Of a stretch of DNA of 64,000 bases, positions 1-10,264 are shown piece by piece; the first letter of the stretch is position 1; each line of letters starts with the position of its first letter. This DNA is from Frigoribacterium sp. VKM Ac-2836. GTDB taxonomy: Bacteria; Actinomycetota; Actinomycetes; Actinomycetales; Microbacteriaceae. A program made the translations under genes and the position numbers. Location of the stretch: the NCBI RefSeq assembly GCF_013248995.1, contig NZ_JABRPK010000005.1:94919-158918 (forward strand). Reading direction: 5' to 3'. The notes beneath the pieces are model-generated. The model was given only the letters and a program-made list of their open reading frames with translations, had not been told where the DNA came from and searched no databases.

Positions 1-842
1 TCGACGATCCCGGTGCCGTGGGCGATCAGGGCCCCCGCGTCGAGCATGCCGGTGTCGTGGAGCACCTGGATGGGCGTCACCCCTCGCCGCGCCAACGAGG
101 ACTCGGTCTGGTGCATGGTCTCGGAGGCGTGCACGTGGCTCCGGACGCCGATCGAACGGGCCGTGTCGGCAGTACGGACGAGATCGGCGTCGTCGACCGT
201 GTAGACGGCGTGGGGACCGAGCATGGTCGTGATGCGGCCGTCGGCGCGGCCGTTCCACTCGGCGGCGAACGCGGCGCTGCGGTCGAGACCGGCGGCACCC
301 TGCGACGAGAAGAAGGTCTCGGCGAGCACGGCCCGCATGCCGCCCTCGTCGATCGCCGCCGCGATCTGCTCCATCGAGAAGTAGTGATCGGCGACGGTGG
401 TCACACCGGCCAGCAGCATCTCGGCCACGGCGAGCCGGGCCCCCAACGACACGTCCCGCTCGGTGAGGTTGACCTCCATCGGCCAGATGTGGTCGTTGAA
501 CCAGGAGGCGGTGGGCACGTCCTCGGCGGAGCCCCGGAAGTAGGTCATCGACGAATGGCTGTGGGTGTTGATCATTCCGGGCATCGCGATCCGTCCCGGG
601 GCGTCGATCACGCGGGCCGTCTCGAGATCCGCCGTCGAGACCTCGCCGTCGGGCTTGATCCAGGCGATGTCGGCGCCCACCACCCCGATGGCATGGTCGT
701 GCAAGAAGTCGACCGGTTCGGGACGCCCGGGGTCGTCGACGGGTAGATCGGGATACGCCGCGACGGGCCGTCGTGTACCGGCGAGGACGGTCACCCGGCG
801 GATGACCAGGTCGACGGAGGGGGGTCGCTGTTCGGTCGTCAT
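1..842 (-). CDS. Amidohydrolase, nucleoside/purine deaminase-like (3' end cut off by window)
   Basis: I read an open frame from the ATG complement at 840-842 to the window edge with no stop, giving 280 codons of the N-terminal part. It has the metal-binding HxH of the MtaD/TRZ/ATZ amidohydrolases (NTHSHSSMTYFRG), a later HVHASET (third ligand) and AHGTGI (fourth ligand region). Members deaminate S-adenosylhomocysteine, methylthioadenosine, guanine or 8-oxoguanine. It is divergent from a BMP-type nucleoside importer, which fits salvage of imported nucleosides. The exact substrate cannot be told because the C-terminal half is missing. Confidence 0.85.
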   Translation of the reverse strand, partial: MTTEQRPPSVDLVIRRVTVLAGTRRPVAAYPDLPVDDPGRPEPVDFLHDHAIGVVGADIAWIKPDGEVSTADLETARVIDAPGRIAMPGMINTHSHSSMTYFRGSAEDVPTASWFNDHIWPMEVNLTERDVSLGARLAVAEMLLAGVTTVADHYFSMEQIAAAIDEGGMRAVLAETFFSSQGAAGLDRSAAFAAEWNGRADGRITTMLGPHAVYTVDDADLVRTADTARSIGVRSHVHASETMHQTESSLARRGVTPIQVLHDTGMLDAGALIAHGTGIV

Positions 843-1022
843 GACTTCACAGTGCCACACGACGTCGATTATCTGAGAACGTTTACCTTGTTGCTTACGC
901 GCCCGAAACACGCTTGTAACAGCGTGGGCCTTAGCGTTGGAGTACCCCCTCACCCGCGACGAGCTCTCAAGAGTCACCCGCACGCCTCTTGCCAAGAAAT
1001 CGTTTACAGCTTTGGAGTCCTT
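843..1022. promoter_or_regulatory. Divergent promoter region with inverted repeat
   Basis: This 180-base gap separates two divergent genes and is more AT-rich than its surroundings. It carries the hexamer CGTTTAC twice (near 879-885 and just before the downstream ribosome binding site) and an inverted repeat CACGC-N8-GCGTG at 909-926, a plausible operator. No convincing riboswitch fold was seen. Confidence 0.4.
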
Positions 1023-2093
1023 GTGCCCACACTGCCGTTCCGCCCTGCCCCGCGCTTCGAGCGCTCGCGTCGCCTCCTGGTCACGTCCGGTGCCGCGCTC
1101 ACCGCCACCCTGCTGCTCGCGGCGTGCTCGGGGCAGACCGCCGCGACCACCCCGTCCGCCGATCCCGACGCCGCGACCGTCGCCCTGCTCTACGGCACCA
1201 CCGGTGACTACTCGATCATGGACGGCGGCTACGCCGGCTTCACCGCCGCGCAGGAGAAGCTCGGTTTCAACCCCATCGAGCTGTCGAGCCCGAACACGGA
1301 CGACTACCAGGACCGGCTCGATCTGGCGGTGTCGCAAGAAGCTGACCTCGCCGTCGGCATCGGTTTCCAGTTCGCCCAGCCGATGGAGACCACCGAGCAC
1401 CCCGACACGGCGTTCGTGGACGTCGACACCGACATCGGGACCGAGATCGACGGAGTGACGACGATCTCGTTCGCCGCCAACGAGTCCTCGTACCTGGTCG
1501 GCGTCGCCGCGGCCCTCACCTCTACCACGGGTCACATCGGCTTCGTCGGCGGGGTCGATCAGCCCTCGATCCAGAACTTCTTCGTCGGCTACGAGGCGGG
1601 CGCCAAGTCGGTCGACCCGGCGATCACGATCGACTCGACCTACCTCTCACCCCTCGGCGACTTCACCGGTTTCTCCGACCCGACCAAGGGCAAAGAGGCT
1701 GCGGCCTCGATGTACGCCGGCGGGGCGGACGTGGTCTACGCCGCCGCCGGAGGGTCTGGCCAGGGCGTCTACGAGCAGGCTGCCGAGACGAGCACGGCCG
1801 ACGCGAAGGTCTGGGCGATCGGCGTGGACGGTGACGCCTACGAACAGGTCGACGACGACATCAAGCCCTACATCCTCACGTCGGCGCTGAAGAACGTCGA
1901 CGTCGCGGTCGAGGACGTCATGACCTCGTTCGACGCCGGCACCCTCGAGACCGGCGAACAGGTCTTCGACCTCGAGACCGGCGGGGTCGGCTACTCGACC
2001 AGCGGCGGCTTCGTGGACGGCATCGCCGACCAGCTCGACCAGGCCGAGACATCGATCGTCGACGGTGACGTCACCGTCCCGACGGCGCTCTGA
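1023..2093 (+). CDS. BMP-family nucleoside-binding lipoprotein
   Basis: This is a 356-residue ABC substrate-binding protein of the BmpA/PnrA (Bmp) family. I chose the GTG at 1023 because GGAG lies 6 bases upstream and it gives a proper lipoprotein signal: basic N-terminus (RFERSRR), hydrophobic stretch, lipobox LLAAC with Cys35. Longer in-frame starts would put about 57 non-signal residues first. The mature part has typical Bmp features such as GDYSIMDGGYAGF near the start and VGVAAALTS. It is the first gene of an importer operon and precedes the ATPase by 4 bases. BMP proteins bind purine nucleosides; the specific ligand is inferred from the neighbouring deaminase. Confidence 0.9.
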   Translation: MPTLPFRPAPRFERSRRLLVTSGAALTATLLLAACSGQTAATTPSADPDAATVALLYGTTGDYSIMDGGYAGFTAAQEKLGFNPIELSSPNTDDYQDRLDLAVSQEADLAVGIGFQFAQPMETTEHPDTAFVDVDTDIGTEIDGVTTISFAANESSYLVGVAAALTSTTGHIGFVGGVDQPSIQNFFVGYEAGAKSVDPAITIDSTYLSPLGDFTGFSDPTKGKEAAASMYAGGADVVYAAAGGSGQGVYEQAAETSTADAKVWAIGVDGDAYEQVDDDIKPYILTSALKNVDVAVEDVMTSFDAGTLETGEQVFDLETGGVGYSTSGGFVDGIADQLDQAETSIVDGDVTVPTAL

Positions 2094-2097
2094 TCCG

Positions 2098-3629
<1,532 letters not shown>

Positions 3630-3633
<4 letters not shown>

Positions 3634-4787
3634 TCCGGCGTCGCGGCATTCCCACGGGTCTGCCTCGACGTGTCGGCGTGACGGCCGCGGGCCCGATCGT
3701 CTCGGTGCTGCTCGCCCTCGGCGTGACCGCACTCTTCCTGACCGCGGGCGGGTACAGCGCCTCGAGCGCGTTCTCGGTCATGTGGTCCTACGGCATCCAG
3801 ACGAACTCGCTCGTGTCGAGCCTGAACAACGCCGTCCCCCTCTACCTCGCGGCCGTCGCCGGGGCCTTCGCGGTACGCATGGGGCTGTTCAACATCGGCG
3901 TCGACGGGCAGTACCGCATGGCGGCCCTCGCCGGTGCCGTCGCCGCGGCGTCGCTGCCCTTCCCGTTGGCGATCCGTCTGCCTCTGACCCTGCTGATCTC
4001 TTGTGCCGTCGGGGCCGGCTGGGCCCTGATCCCCGCTCTGCTCAAGATCCACCGCGGCGTGAACGAGGTCATCACCTCGATCCTGCTGAACGCCATCGCG
4101 ACGACCATCGTTGCGGTGCTGCTGAGCGGTGTGTTCCGGTCGGGCGGCGGGCAGAACACCGGTACCGCGATGATCGACGACGCCGGCCTGATGCCCGCGC
4201 TGCCGGGCATCGGCACCGGTCAGGGGGCCGTCTCGAGCTTTGTCGTCGTGGCCCTGGTGGCCGGCATCGTCTACTACCTGGTGATCGAGCGCAGCGTGTT
4301 CGGTTACTCGTTGCGCGTCGCTGCCCGCTCGCCCGAGGCCGCCGAGTCCGCCGGCATCCGTGTCGATCGCAAGATCGTCCAGGCCATGCTGATCAGCGGC
4401 GCGATCGCCGGGCTCGTCGGGCTGCCGCACATCCTCTCGGTGTCGGGCCGATTCGACGGCACCCTGCCGACCGACCTGATGTTCACCGGGCTCGCCGCGA
4501 CCCTGCTCGGCCGCCAGCATCCGATCGGCATGGCTCTCGGCGCCTTCGTGCTCGCCTTCGTCGAGCGCAGCGCCCAGGTGCTCGGCCTCGTCCAGCTGCC
4601 GACCGAGGTGGGTCAGGTGTTCCTCGCCGTCGTGCTGCTGTCGTCGGCCGTGGGCTACTGGCTGACCGAACGGGCCGACGCGAGACTGGCCCTGACGCTC
4701 GCCCTCCGTCGGCGCGTGCGCGCCGCCCGCGACTCCGTCACACCGACTCCGCCGTCGTCCACCCCGACCGAAGGAGCCGCACGATGA
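3630..4787 (+). CDS. ABC transporter permease, BMP-type (YufP-like)
   Basis: This is a 385-residue integral membrane permease of the branched-chain/ribose type (BPD_transp_2). The GTG start at 3630 overlaps the ATPase stop (GTGA). The N-terminus is short and basic (RRRGIPTGLPRR) and is followed by many hydrophobic segments. The internal motif NIGVDGQYRMAALAG is characteristic of BMP-type permeases. The C-terminus is basic and cytoplasmic. It pairs with the next permease to form the translocation channel. Confidence 0.9.
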
Positions 4788-6103
4788 CCATCGGCCCGAA
4801 TCCCCTGGACACGGTGGCACCGTCGAACGGTGCGCCGTCTCGCGCATCCGTCGCGCGCCTCCGGCCCTCGTCGCGACGAGTGCGGGCGGCCCTGCGCTGG
4901 ACCCTGATCGGTCTCGGGTTGCTGATCCTCGCCCGCTACCTCGCCGACGCCCCGGGCATCACCGCGTCGTCGACGTGGGGCTCGGCCCTGCGGCTCACCG
5001 TGCCGATCGCCCTCGTCGCCATGGGCGGCCTCTTCTCCGAACGGGCGGGGGTGATCAACGTCGGCCTCGAGGGCATGATGATCGGTGGCACGTGGATGGC
5101 GGGCTTGTTCGGCACGCTCGGCGGGCCCTGGGCCGCCCTCCTCGGCGGTGTCGTCGGCGGCCTCGTCTTCGGGGTGCTGATGGCGGTGCTCTGCATCGAG
5201 ATGGGCATCAACCAGTTGATCGTCGGAGTGTCGATCAACGTGATCGCGGCCGCGGTCGCCCGGTTCATGTCGGACATCGTGTTCAGCACGATGGACGGCG
5301 GCACCATCGCCCGCTCCCCCCGCATCGGCGGTGACGTGCCGCACCTGTCGCTTCCGGTGCTCAGTGGTGGACTCGGCACCCCCGATCTCAGCCGCACGAT
5401 GGAGGCCTCCGAGCTGCCCGTCGTCGCACAGCTCGGTGGAGTGCTCGGCGGGCTCACCCGCGACGTCTCGCTCGCCGCCGTCCTCGGCCTGCTGATCATC
5501 CCGCTGGTGGCGTGGGTGCTGTGGAAGACGCCGTTCGGCCTGCGCTGGCGGGCAGCCGGAGAAGAGCCCGCCGCCTTGCAGGCGCTGGGTGGCAGCGTCC
5601 ACCGCACTCGCTGGATCGCGGTACTCGTCGGGTCCGGCCTCGCGGGGTTCGCTGGCGGCTATCTGACGCTGATCTCGCAGGGCTACATCGAGAACCAGAC
5701 GGCCGGTCGCGGCTTCATCGGCCTGGCGACCCTGATCTTCGGCAACTGGACTCCCTCCGGTGTCTTCTTCGGCGCCTCGCTGTTCGGCATCAGCGACGCG
5801 GTGGGCATCGGTCGCCCCGAGACGCTGCGCGCCCTGGTGTTCGTGCTCGCGGTCGTCTTCGCGGCGCTGGGTGTCCGTCGGCTGATGCGCGGCGCACCGG
5901 GGCGACGCCTGCGCGACGGCCTGCCCTCGCTCGTGCTCGGCGTCGCACTGCTCGCGATCTTCGCCTTCGTCCCTCTTCCGGCCGCGGTGTCGAGTGCGAC
6001 GCCGTACGTCGTCACGTTGGCGGTGCTCGTCGTGGCCGGCACCCGGATGAGACCGCCGGCCGCACTCGGCCGACTCGTGCCTCGACGCACGCGACGCAGC
6101 TGA
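4784..6103 (+). CDS. ABC transporter permease, BMP-type (YufQ-like)
   Basis: This is a 439-residue permease starting at an ATG that overlaps the previous stop (ATGA), with AAGGAG 7 bases upstream. A roughly 45-residue basic, disordered N-terminus precedes the membrane segments. The motif FSERAGVINVGLEGMM is diagnostic of the second BMP-type permease, and FGNWTPSGVFFGASLFG occurs towards the end. An additional C-terminal hydrophobic pair after RRLMRGAPGRR makes it longer than many homologues. It is the fourth gene of the importer operon. Confidence 0.9.
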   Translation: MTIGPNPLDTVAPSNGAPSRASVARLRPSSRRVRAALRWTLIGLGLLILARYLADAPGITASSTWGSALRLTVPIALVAMGGLFSERAGVINVGLEGMMIGGTWMAGLFGTLGGPWAALLGGVVGGLVFGVLMAVLCIEMGINQLIVGVSINVIAAAVARFMSDIVFSTMDGGTIARSPRIGGDVPHLSLPVLSGGLGTPDLSRTMEASELPVVAQLGGVLGGLTRDVSLAAVLGLLIIPLVAWVLWKTPFGLRWRAAGEEPAALQALGGSVHRTRWIAVLVGSGLAGFAGGYLTLISQGYIENQTAGRGFIGLATLIFGNWTPSGVFFGASLFGISDAVGIGRPETLRALVFVLAVVFAALGVRRLMRGAPGRRLRDGLPSLVLGVALLAIFAFVPLPAAVSSATPYVVTLAVLVVAGTRMRPPAALGRLVPRRTRRS

Positions 6104-6151
6104 CCGTCGCCGCGCCTCCTCGTTCCCGTTCCCTACCCGCAAGGACCCACC

Positions 6152-7414
6152 GTGCACCACCACACCACGCCCCCGCCCCTCGACGGAATCGACGTCTGGG
6201 ACGGCCACGAGTTCGTCGGCCCCCGGCGACTCGGATGGGCCCGATCGGGCACGGAGGCGGCCCCCGACGCCCTCGTGACCGAGCTGCGGCCGGCCTCCGC
6301 CTCGCCCCGTTTCGACGGGATGTCGGTGATCCCTGGGCTGATCGACACCCACGTGCACCTGATCGGCAACGCAGGAGGCGCGGCGTCGGGGTTCCTGACC
6401 TGGCCGTTGGTCACCCCGCCGACGGAACAGGTGCTGCACGGCCTCGCGCACGCGCGTCGGGCCCTCGCGGGCGGGGTGACCACCCTGCGCGACCTGTCGG
6501 CGGACGAGGTGCAGTTCTCGCTCGCGCGGGCGGTCGACGCCGGACTGGTCGAGGCACCGCGGCTCTTCGCGCACGGCATGGTCAGCATGACGGGCGGGCA
6601 CGGAGACATGTTCGTGCCACCCGGAGTCGATCCGCGGTTGCGGAAGCCCACGGCCGACGGGGTGGACGCTTGTCGGGCCCTGGTGCGCAGCCATGCCCGC
6701 GCGGGTGCGACGGGCATCAAGATCGCCACGAGCGGCGGATTGCTCTCGGACGGCGACAAACCGTCCTGGCGCAACCACACGGTCGCCGAGATCGAGGCGA
6801 TCGTCGACGAGGCGCACGCCCTGGGCCTGCTCGTGGCCGCGCACGCTCACACGGCCGAAGGCATCCGCATCGCGCTGCGGGCCGGTGTCGACTCGCTCGA
6901 ACACGGGACGCAACTCGATGGCGTCCTGGCGGGCGAGGTCGTGGCGGCCGGCGTGCCGGTGGCACCGACCCTGCTGATCAACGACGCGATCGCGAACGCG
7001 AGCGTGGCGGTCACACCCGATCAGCAGTCCTCGGCACGCGAACTGGTGGCGACGCGCGACGCGGGCTTCGCCGCGGCGGCGGCGGCCGGGGTGGACTTCG
7101 TGCTCGGCACCGACGCCAACGGGTTCCACGTGCGCTTCGGCGAGCAGATGGACGAGCTGCGGCGGATGGGCGAGGTGTTCGGCTGGTCGCCGGAGCGCGT
7201 GCTCGAGTCGGGGACGTCACGAGCGGCGTCGGCGATCGGGCAGGGCGACGCCGACTCGGGGGGCACGACGCTCGGGCGGGTCGCGGTGGGCACGGCAGCG
7301 GACTTCGTCGTGATGCGCGGCCGCCCCTGGCTCGACCTCGGGGTACTCGACACGACGAACATCGTGGCCGTCGTGGCCCGGGGGCACGTCGTCGCCGGGG
7401 CGTTGCCCGGGTGA
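6152..7414 (+). CDS. Amidohydrolase, imidazolonepropionase-like
   Basis: This is a 420-residue metal-dependent amidohydrolase starting at GTG (AAGGA 6 bases upstream). Expected metal or catalytic residues are visible: IDTHVHLIG (HxH), TGIKIATSGG (candidate carboxylated Lys), VAAHAHT and VDSLEHG (His ligands) and LGTDANG (Asp). It lies 48 bases after the last permease and probably belongs to the same transcript, so it may process the imported compound. The family covers imidazolonepropionase, peptidase-like and aryldialkylphosphatase-like enzymes, so the substrate is unassigned. Confidence 0.85.
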   Translation: MHHHTTPPPLDGIDVWDGHEFVGPRRLGWARSGTEAAPDALVTELRPASASPRFDGMSVIPGLIDTHVHLIGNAGGAASGFLTWPLVTPPTEQVLHGLAHARRALAGGVTTLRDLSADEVQFSLARAVDAGLVEAPRLFAHGMVSMTGGHGDMFVPPGVDPRLRKPTADGVDACRALVRSHARAGATGIKIATSGGLLSDGDKPSWRNHTVAEIEAIVDEAHALGLLVAAHAHTAEGIRIALRAGVDSLEHGTQLDGVLAGEVVAAGVPVAPTLLINDAIANASVAVTPDQQSSARELVATRDAGFAAAAAAGVDFVLGTDANGFHVRFGEQMDELRRMGEVFGWSPERVLESGTSRAASAIGQGDADSGGTTLGRVAVGTAADFVVMRGRPWLDLGVLDTTNIVAVVARGHVVAGALPG

Positions 7415-7457
7415 CCACCTCCCGCCGAGGCCCGGACGGTCCCGGCGCGACCCGTGC

Positions 7458-8183
7458 TCACGACTTCGGTGCGAGGAAGCCCGTCTCGTAGGCCAGGATC
7501 ACCAGCTGTGCCCGGTCGTGGGCGTCGAGCTTGGCCATGATGCGATTGACGTGCGTCTTCGCGGTGTGCGGCGAGATCACCAGGTCCGCGGCGATCTCGG
7601 CGTTCGCCCGGCCCCGGGCGACGAGCAGCAGCACCTCGCGCTCACGGTCGGTGAGGTGCGCCAGCTCGGGTGGCACGGGCCGCGACGACCCCGACGCCGA
7701 TCCCGACGACCCGGCCTCCCCCGGGGCGAGCCCCACCCCGCCGGCCCGGGCGCCGTCCGGCAGCACGTACTTCTCGATCAGGCTGCGCGTGGCGACGGGT
7801 GACAGCAGCGACTCCCCCGCGTGGACGGCCCGGACCGCCCGGACGATCTCGCCGGGCTCCGCGCCCTTGCCGATGAACCCGCTCGCTCCCGCGCGCAGGG
7901 CCGCGACGAGGTACTCGTCCTCCTCGAACGTCGTGAGGATCAACACCTTCGTCCCGGCGAGCAGCGGGTCGGCGCAGATCTCGGCCGTCGCACCGATGCC
8001 GTCGAGCCCGGGCATCCGGATGTCCATCACGACGACGTCCGGCAGCAACGCCGAGGCCCGTGTCACGGCCTCGCGACCGTTCACGGCCTCGCCTACCACC
8101 GCGATGCCGTCCTCGCCGTCGAGGATGTCGGTCACGGCCTGACGGATGAGGGGCTGGTCGTCGACGACGAGCACGGTGGTCAC
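7458..8183 (-). CDS. Two-component response regulator, NarL/LuxR type
   Basis: This 241-residue regulator begins at a GTG that overlaps the kinase stop (GTGA). The receiver domain has the acidic pair VVDDQ and phospho-acceptor Asp54 in VVMDIRMPG. The linker (about 135-175) is Gly/Ser/Pro-rich. The C-terminal LuxR helix-turn-helix has LTDREREVLLLVARG and the recognition segment ISPHTAKTHVNRIMAKL. It is the output partner of the adjacent kinase and probably controls the divergent ABC exporter. Confidence 0.93.
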   Translation of the reverse strand: MTTVLVVDDQPLIRQAVTDILDGEDGIAVVGEAVNGREAVTRASALLPDVVVMDIRMPGLDGIGATAEICADPLLAGTKVLILTTFEEDEYLVAALRAGASGFIGKGAEPGEIVRAVRAVHAGESLLSPVATRSLIEKYVLPDGARAGGVGLAPGEAGSSGSASGSSRPVPPELAHLTDREREVLLLVARGRANAEIAADLVISPHTAKTHVNRIMAKLDAHDRAQLVILAYETGFLAPKS

Positions 8184-9388
8184 GAGACCTCCCCGTCCCG
8201 GTCGGAGCGACGGGTCACCGGCAGCACCGCCGCCAGTCGGAAGCCACCCGGCGTCGCGCCGGTCTCGACCACGCCCCGCACCGAGGCGACGCGTTCGCGA
8301 AGCCCCAGCAGCCCGTGTCCGCCACGGACGTCGTCCGGGTCGGGATCGGCGCGCAACGCCGGCACGGGGTTCGTCACGACCACGGAGACCTCGTGCTCGT
8401 CGACCGAGATCAGCACGTGCGCGCGGTGCTCGGCGCCGTGCTTGCCGGCGTTCGTCAGCCCTTCTTGCACGACCCGGTACGCGACCAGGTCGACCGCGCC
8501 CGTGACCGCGGCGAGCGGTCCTTCCACCCGCGTGCCGACCACGAGACCCGTGTCGGCGAACCCGGCCACCAGCTCGTCGAGTCGCGCGAGGCCCGGCTGC
8601 GGCGACGGGGTGCGGTCGGAGTCCCCGGCCCGCAACACCTCGAGCAGGTCGCCGATCTCGCCGAGGACCGTCCGGGAGGCGCGGCGGATGGTCGCGAGGG
8701 CCGTCACCGCCTTCTCGGGTCGCGTCTCGATGGCCGAGGACGCGACGCCCGCGTTGAGGCTGATCACCGAGATCTGGTGGGCGACGGCGTCGTGCAGGTC
8801 GCGGGCGATGCGCAGTCTCTCCTCGGCGACCCGGCGCGAGGCCTCGGCCTCGTGGGTGCGCTCGGCCCGTTCGGCACGCTCGGTGACGGCTTCGATGTAC
8901 TCGCGCCGCGACCGGCTGGCGTCCCCAGCGGCAGCCGCCAGGGCGATGAACAGGGCGAACTGGACGATGCGCGGGTCGGTGATCCCGCCGAACACCGCCA
9001 ACAGGCTGAGCAGCACGACGGCGAGGGCGGCCGCGCCCGTGACGACGACGGTGCGGCGACGCGGGGTGCGGGCCGCGACGGCGAACGTCGCGATACCGGC
9101 GGCGACGACGACGCCGGGCGAGATCGTACCGAGCAGGGCGGCGATGCCGTGGAGACCGACGATCCCGGCGAGGACCGCCGTCGGTCGGCGTCGCCGCAAC
9201 GGCAGCAGGGCGGCGGGAGCGATGACGACCGCGAGCACCAGCCCGCTCGACGGCCGGAACTCCGCCACGGGGAAGGGGGCGAAGGCCGCACCGACGACGA
9301 GCACCGCGGCGAGCGTGTCGCCCAGCCACCAGGGGACGCGAGGTCGCGGGTAGGCCGGATCGCGCCTCCTGCCGTCCGTCGTCGTCAT
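8180..9388 (-). CDS. Sensor histidine kinase (HisKA_3/NarL partner)
   Basis: This is a 402-residue membrane kinase; I chose the ATG at 9388 because it is followed directly by a plausible N-terminus and several membrane segments (about residues 25-155). The dimerisation box RIARDLHDAVAHQ places the phospho-acceptor at His199. The C-terminal ATPase domain shows an N-box (NAGKHG) and a glycine box GGHGLLGLRERV. It is translationally coupled to the regulator. The arrangement of a DesK-like kinase, LuxR regulator and divergent MacB-like exporter is common in actinobacteria and usually senses cell-envelope or antibiotic stress. Confidence 0.92.
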   Translation of the reverse strand: MTTTDGRRRDPAYPRPRVPWWLGDTLAAVLVVGAAFAPFPVAEFRPSSGLVLAVVIAPAALLPLRRRRPTAVLAGIVGLHGIAALLGTISPGVVVAAGIATFAVAARTPRRRTVVVTGAAALAVVLLSLLAVFGGITDPRIVQFALFIALAAAAGDASRSRREYIEAVTERAERAERTHEAEASRRVAEERLRIARDLHDAVAHQISVISLNAGVASSAIETRPEKAVTALATIRRASRTVLGEIGDLLEVLRAGDSDRTPSPQPGLARLDELVAGFADTGLVVGTRVEGPLAAVTGAVDLVAYRVVQEGLTNAGKHGAEHRAHVLISVDEHEVSVVVTNPVPALRADPDPDDVRGGHGLLGLRERVASVRGVVETGATPGGFRLAAVLPVTRRSDRDGEVS

Positions 9389-9443
9389 GACCCCATCGTG
9401 CCCTGGAACGCCGACGGCCGAGTCCCCCTCTCGCCCGACCTCG

Positions 9444-9463
9444 CGTACCGCAGCCGCGGTACG
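9444..9463. promoter_or_regulatory. Inverted repeat between two-component system and ABC exporter
   Basis: A perfect inverted repeat with 8-base arms, CGTACCGC and GCGGTACG, and a 4-base spacer sits in the 180-base divergent intergenic region. Its position suits an operator for the adjacent LuxR-type regulator acting on the exporter promoter, the kinase promoter or both. This is inferred from symmetry and location only. Confidence 0.45.
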
Positions 9464-9568
9464 GGCGGTCGGGCAGGTGTCCGCGGCGGGGGGACGCCCT
9501 GCGGCGAACGGACCGCGAGGGTTGGTCTCGGCCCCGGACGGACCGGGGCCATCAGTGACAGGAGCACC

Positions 9569-10264
9569 ATGGCGCCCATCATCTCGGTCCGAGACGTCCG
9601 CCGTTCGTACGGGCGCGGCCCGAACCGGTTCGAGGCCCTCAAGGGGGTGAGCTTCGACATCGCCGAGGGCGAGAGCGTGGCCATCGTCGGGAAGAGCGGC
9701 TCGGGCAAGTCGACCCTGATGCACGTACTCGCCCTGCTCGACGCCCCCACGACCGGCACCGTCGAGCTCGAGGGCGTCGACACCAGCACGCTCAAGGGCG
9801 GCCGCCTCAACCGCACGCGCAACAAGACCTTCGGCTTCGTGTTCCAGCAGTTCTTCCTCACGTCGAGCTCGTCGGTGCTCGAGAACGTGGTTCTGCCGAT
9901 GAAGATCGCGGGCGTGCCCCGCGGCGAGCGCCGTCGACGCGGCCTCGCGGCCCTCGAGCAGCTCGAGCTCGCCGACAAGGCGAAGAACAAGGCCCTGAAC
10001 CTGTCGGGTGGTCAGAAGCAGCGCACGGTGATCGCACGGGCGTTGGTCAACGACCCGCGCATCATCTTCGCCGACGAGCCCACCGGCAACCTCGACACGG
10101 CGACCGGGGCCGTGGTCGAGGACATCCTGTTCTCGTTGAACCGCGAGAACGGCATCACGCTGATCGTGGTGACCCACGACGACGAGCTCGCGGCGCGCTG
10201 CGACCGGCGCATCGTGATCCGCGACGGCCTGATCGTCGACGACGAGGCCGAGGTGGCCGCATGA
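9569..10264 (+). CDS. ABC exporter ATPase, MacB/LolD type
   Basis: This is a 231-residue ATPase starting at ATG with AGGAG 4 bases upstream. Walker A is GKSGSGKST, the signature LSGGQKQR, and Walker B IIFADEPTGNLDT. The TGNLDT ending is typical of the LolD/MacB/FtsE class. It overlaps its permease by the ATGA tetranucleotide. It likely powers a mechanotransmission-type exporter for antimicrobial compounds or envelope substrates and is divergent from a two-component system. Confidence 0.93.
   Translation: MAPIISVRDVRRSYGRGPNRFEALKGVSFDIAEGESVAIVGKSGSGKSTLMHVLALLDAPTTGTVELEGVDTSTLKGGRLNRTRNKTFGFVFQQFFLTSSSSVLENVVLPMKIAGVPRGERRRRGLAALEQLELADKAKNKALNLSGGQKQRTVIARALVNDPRIIFADEPTGNLDTATGAVVEDILFSLNRENGITLIVVTHDDELAARCDRRIVIRDGLIVDDEAEVAA

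Noticed and set aside
18..746. Long plus-strand open frame over the deaminase gene
   Set aside because: It is a shadow of the minus-strand amidohydrolase, whose translation has clear family motifs; the plus frame gives only low-complexity Arg/Gly/Val text.
843..1022. Purine riboswitch before the BMP operon
   Set aside because: The gap has inverted repeats but none of the conserved three-way junction features that I can recognise.
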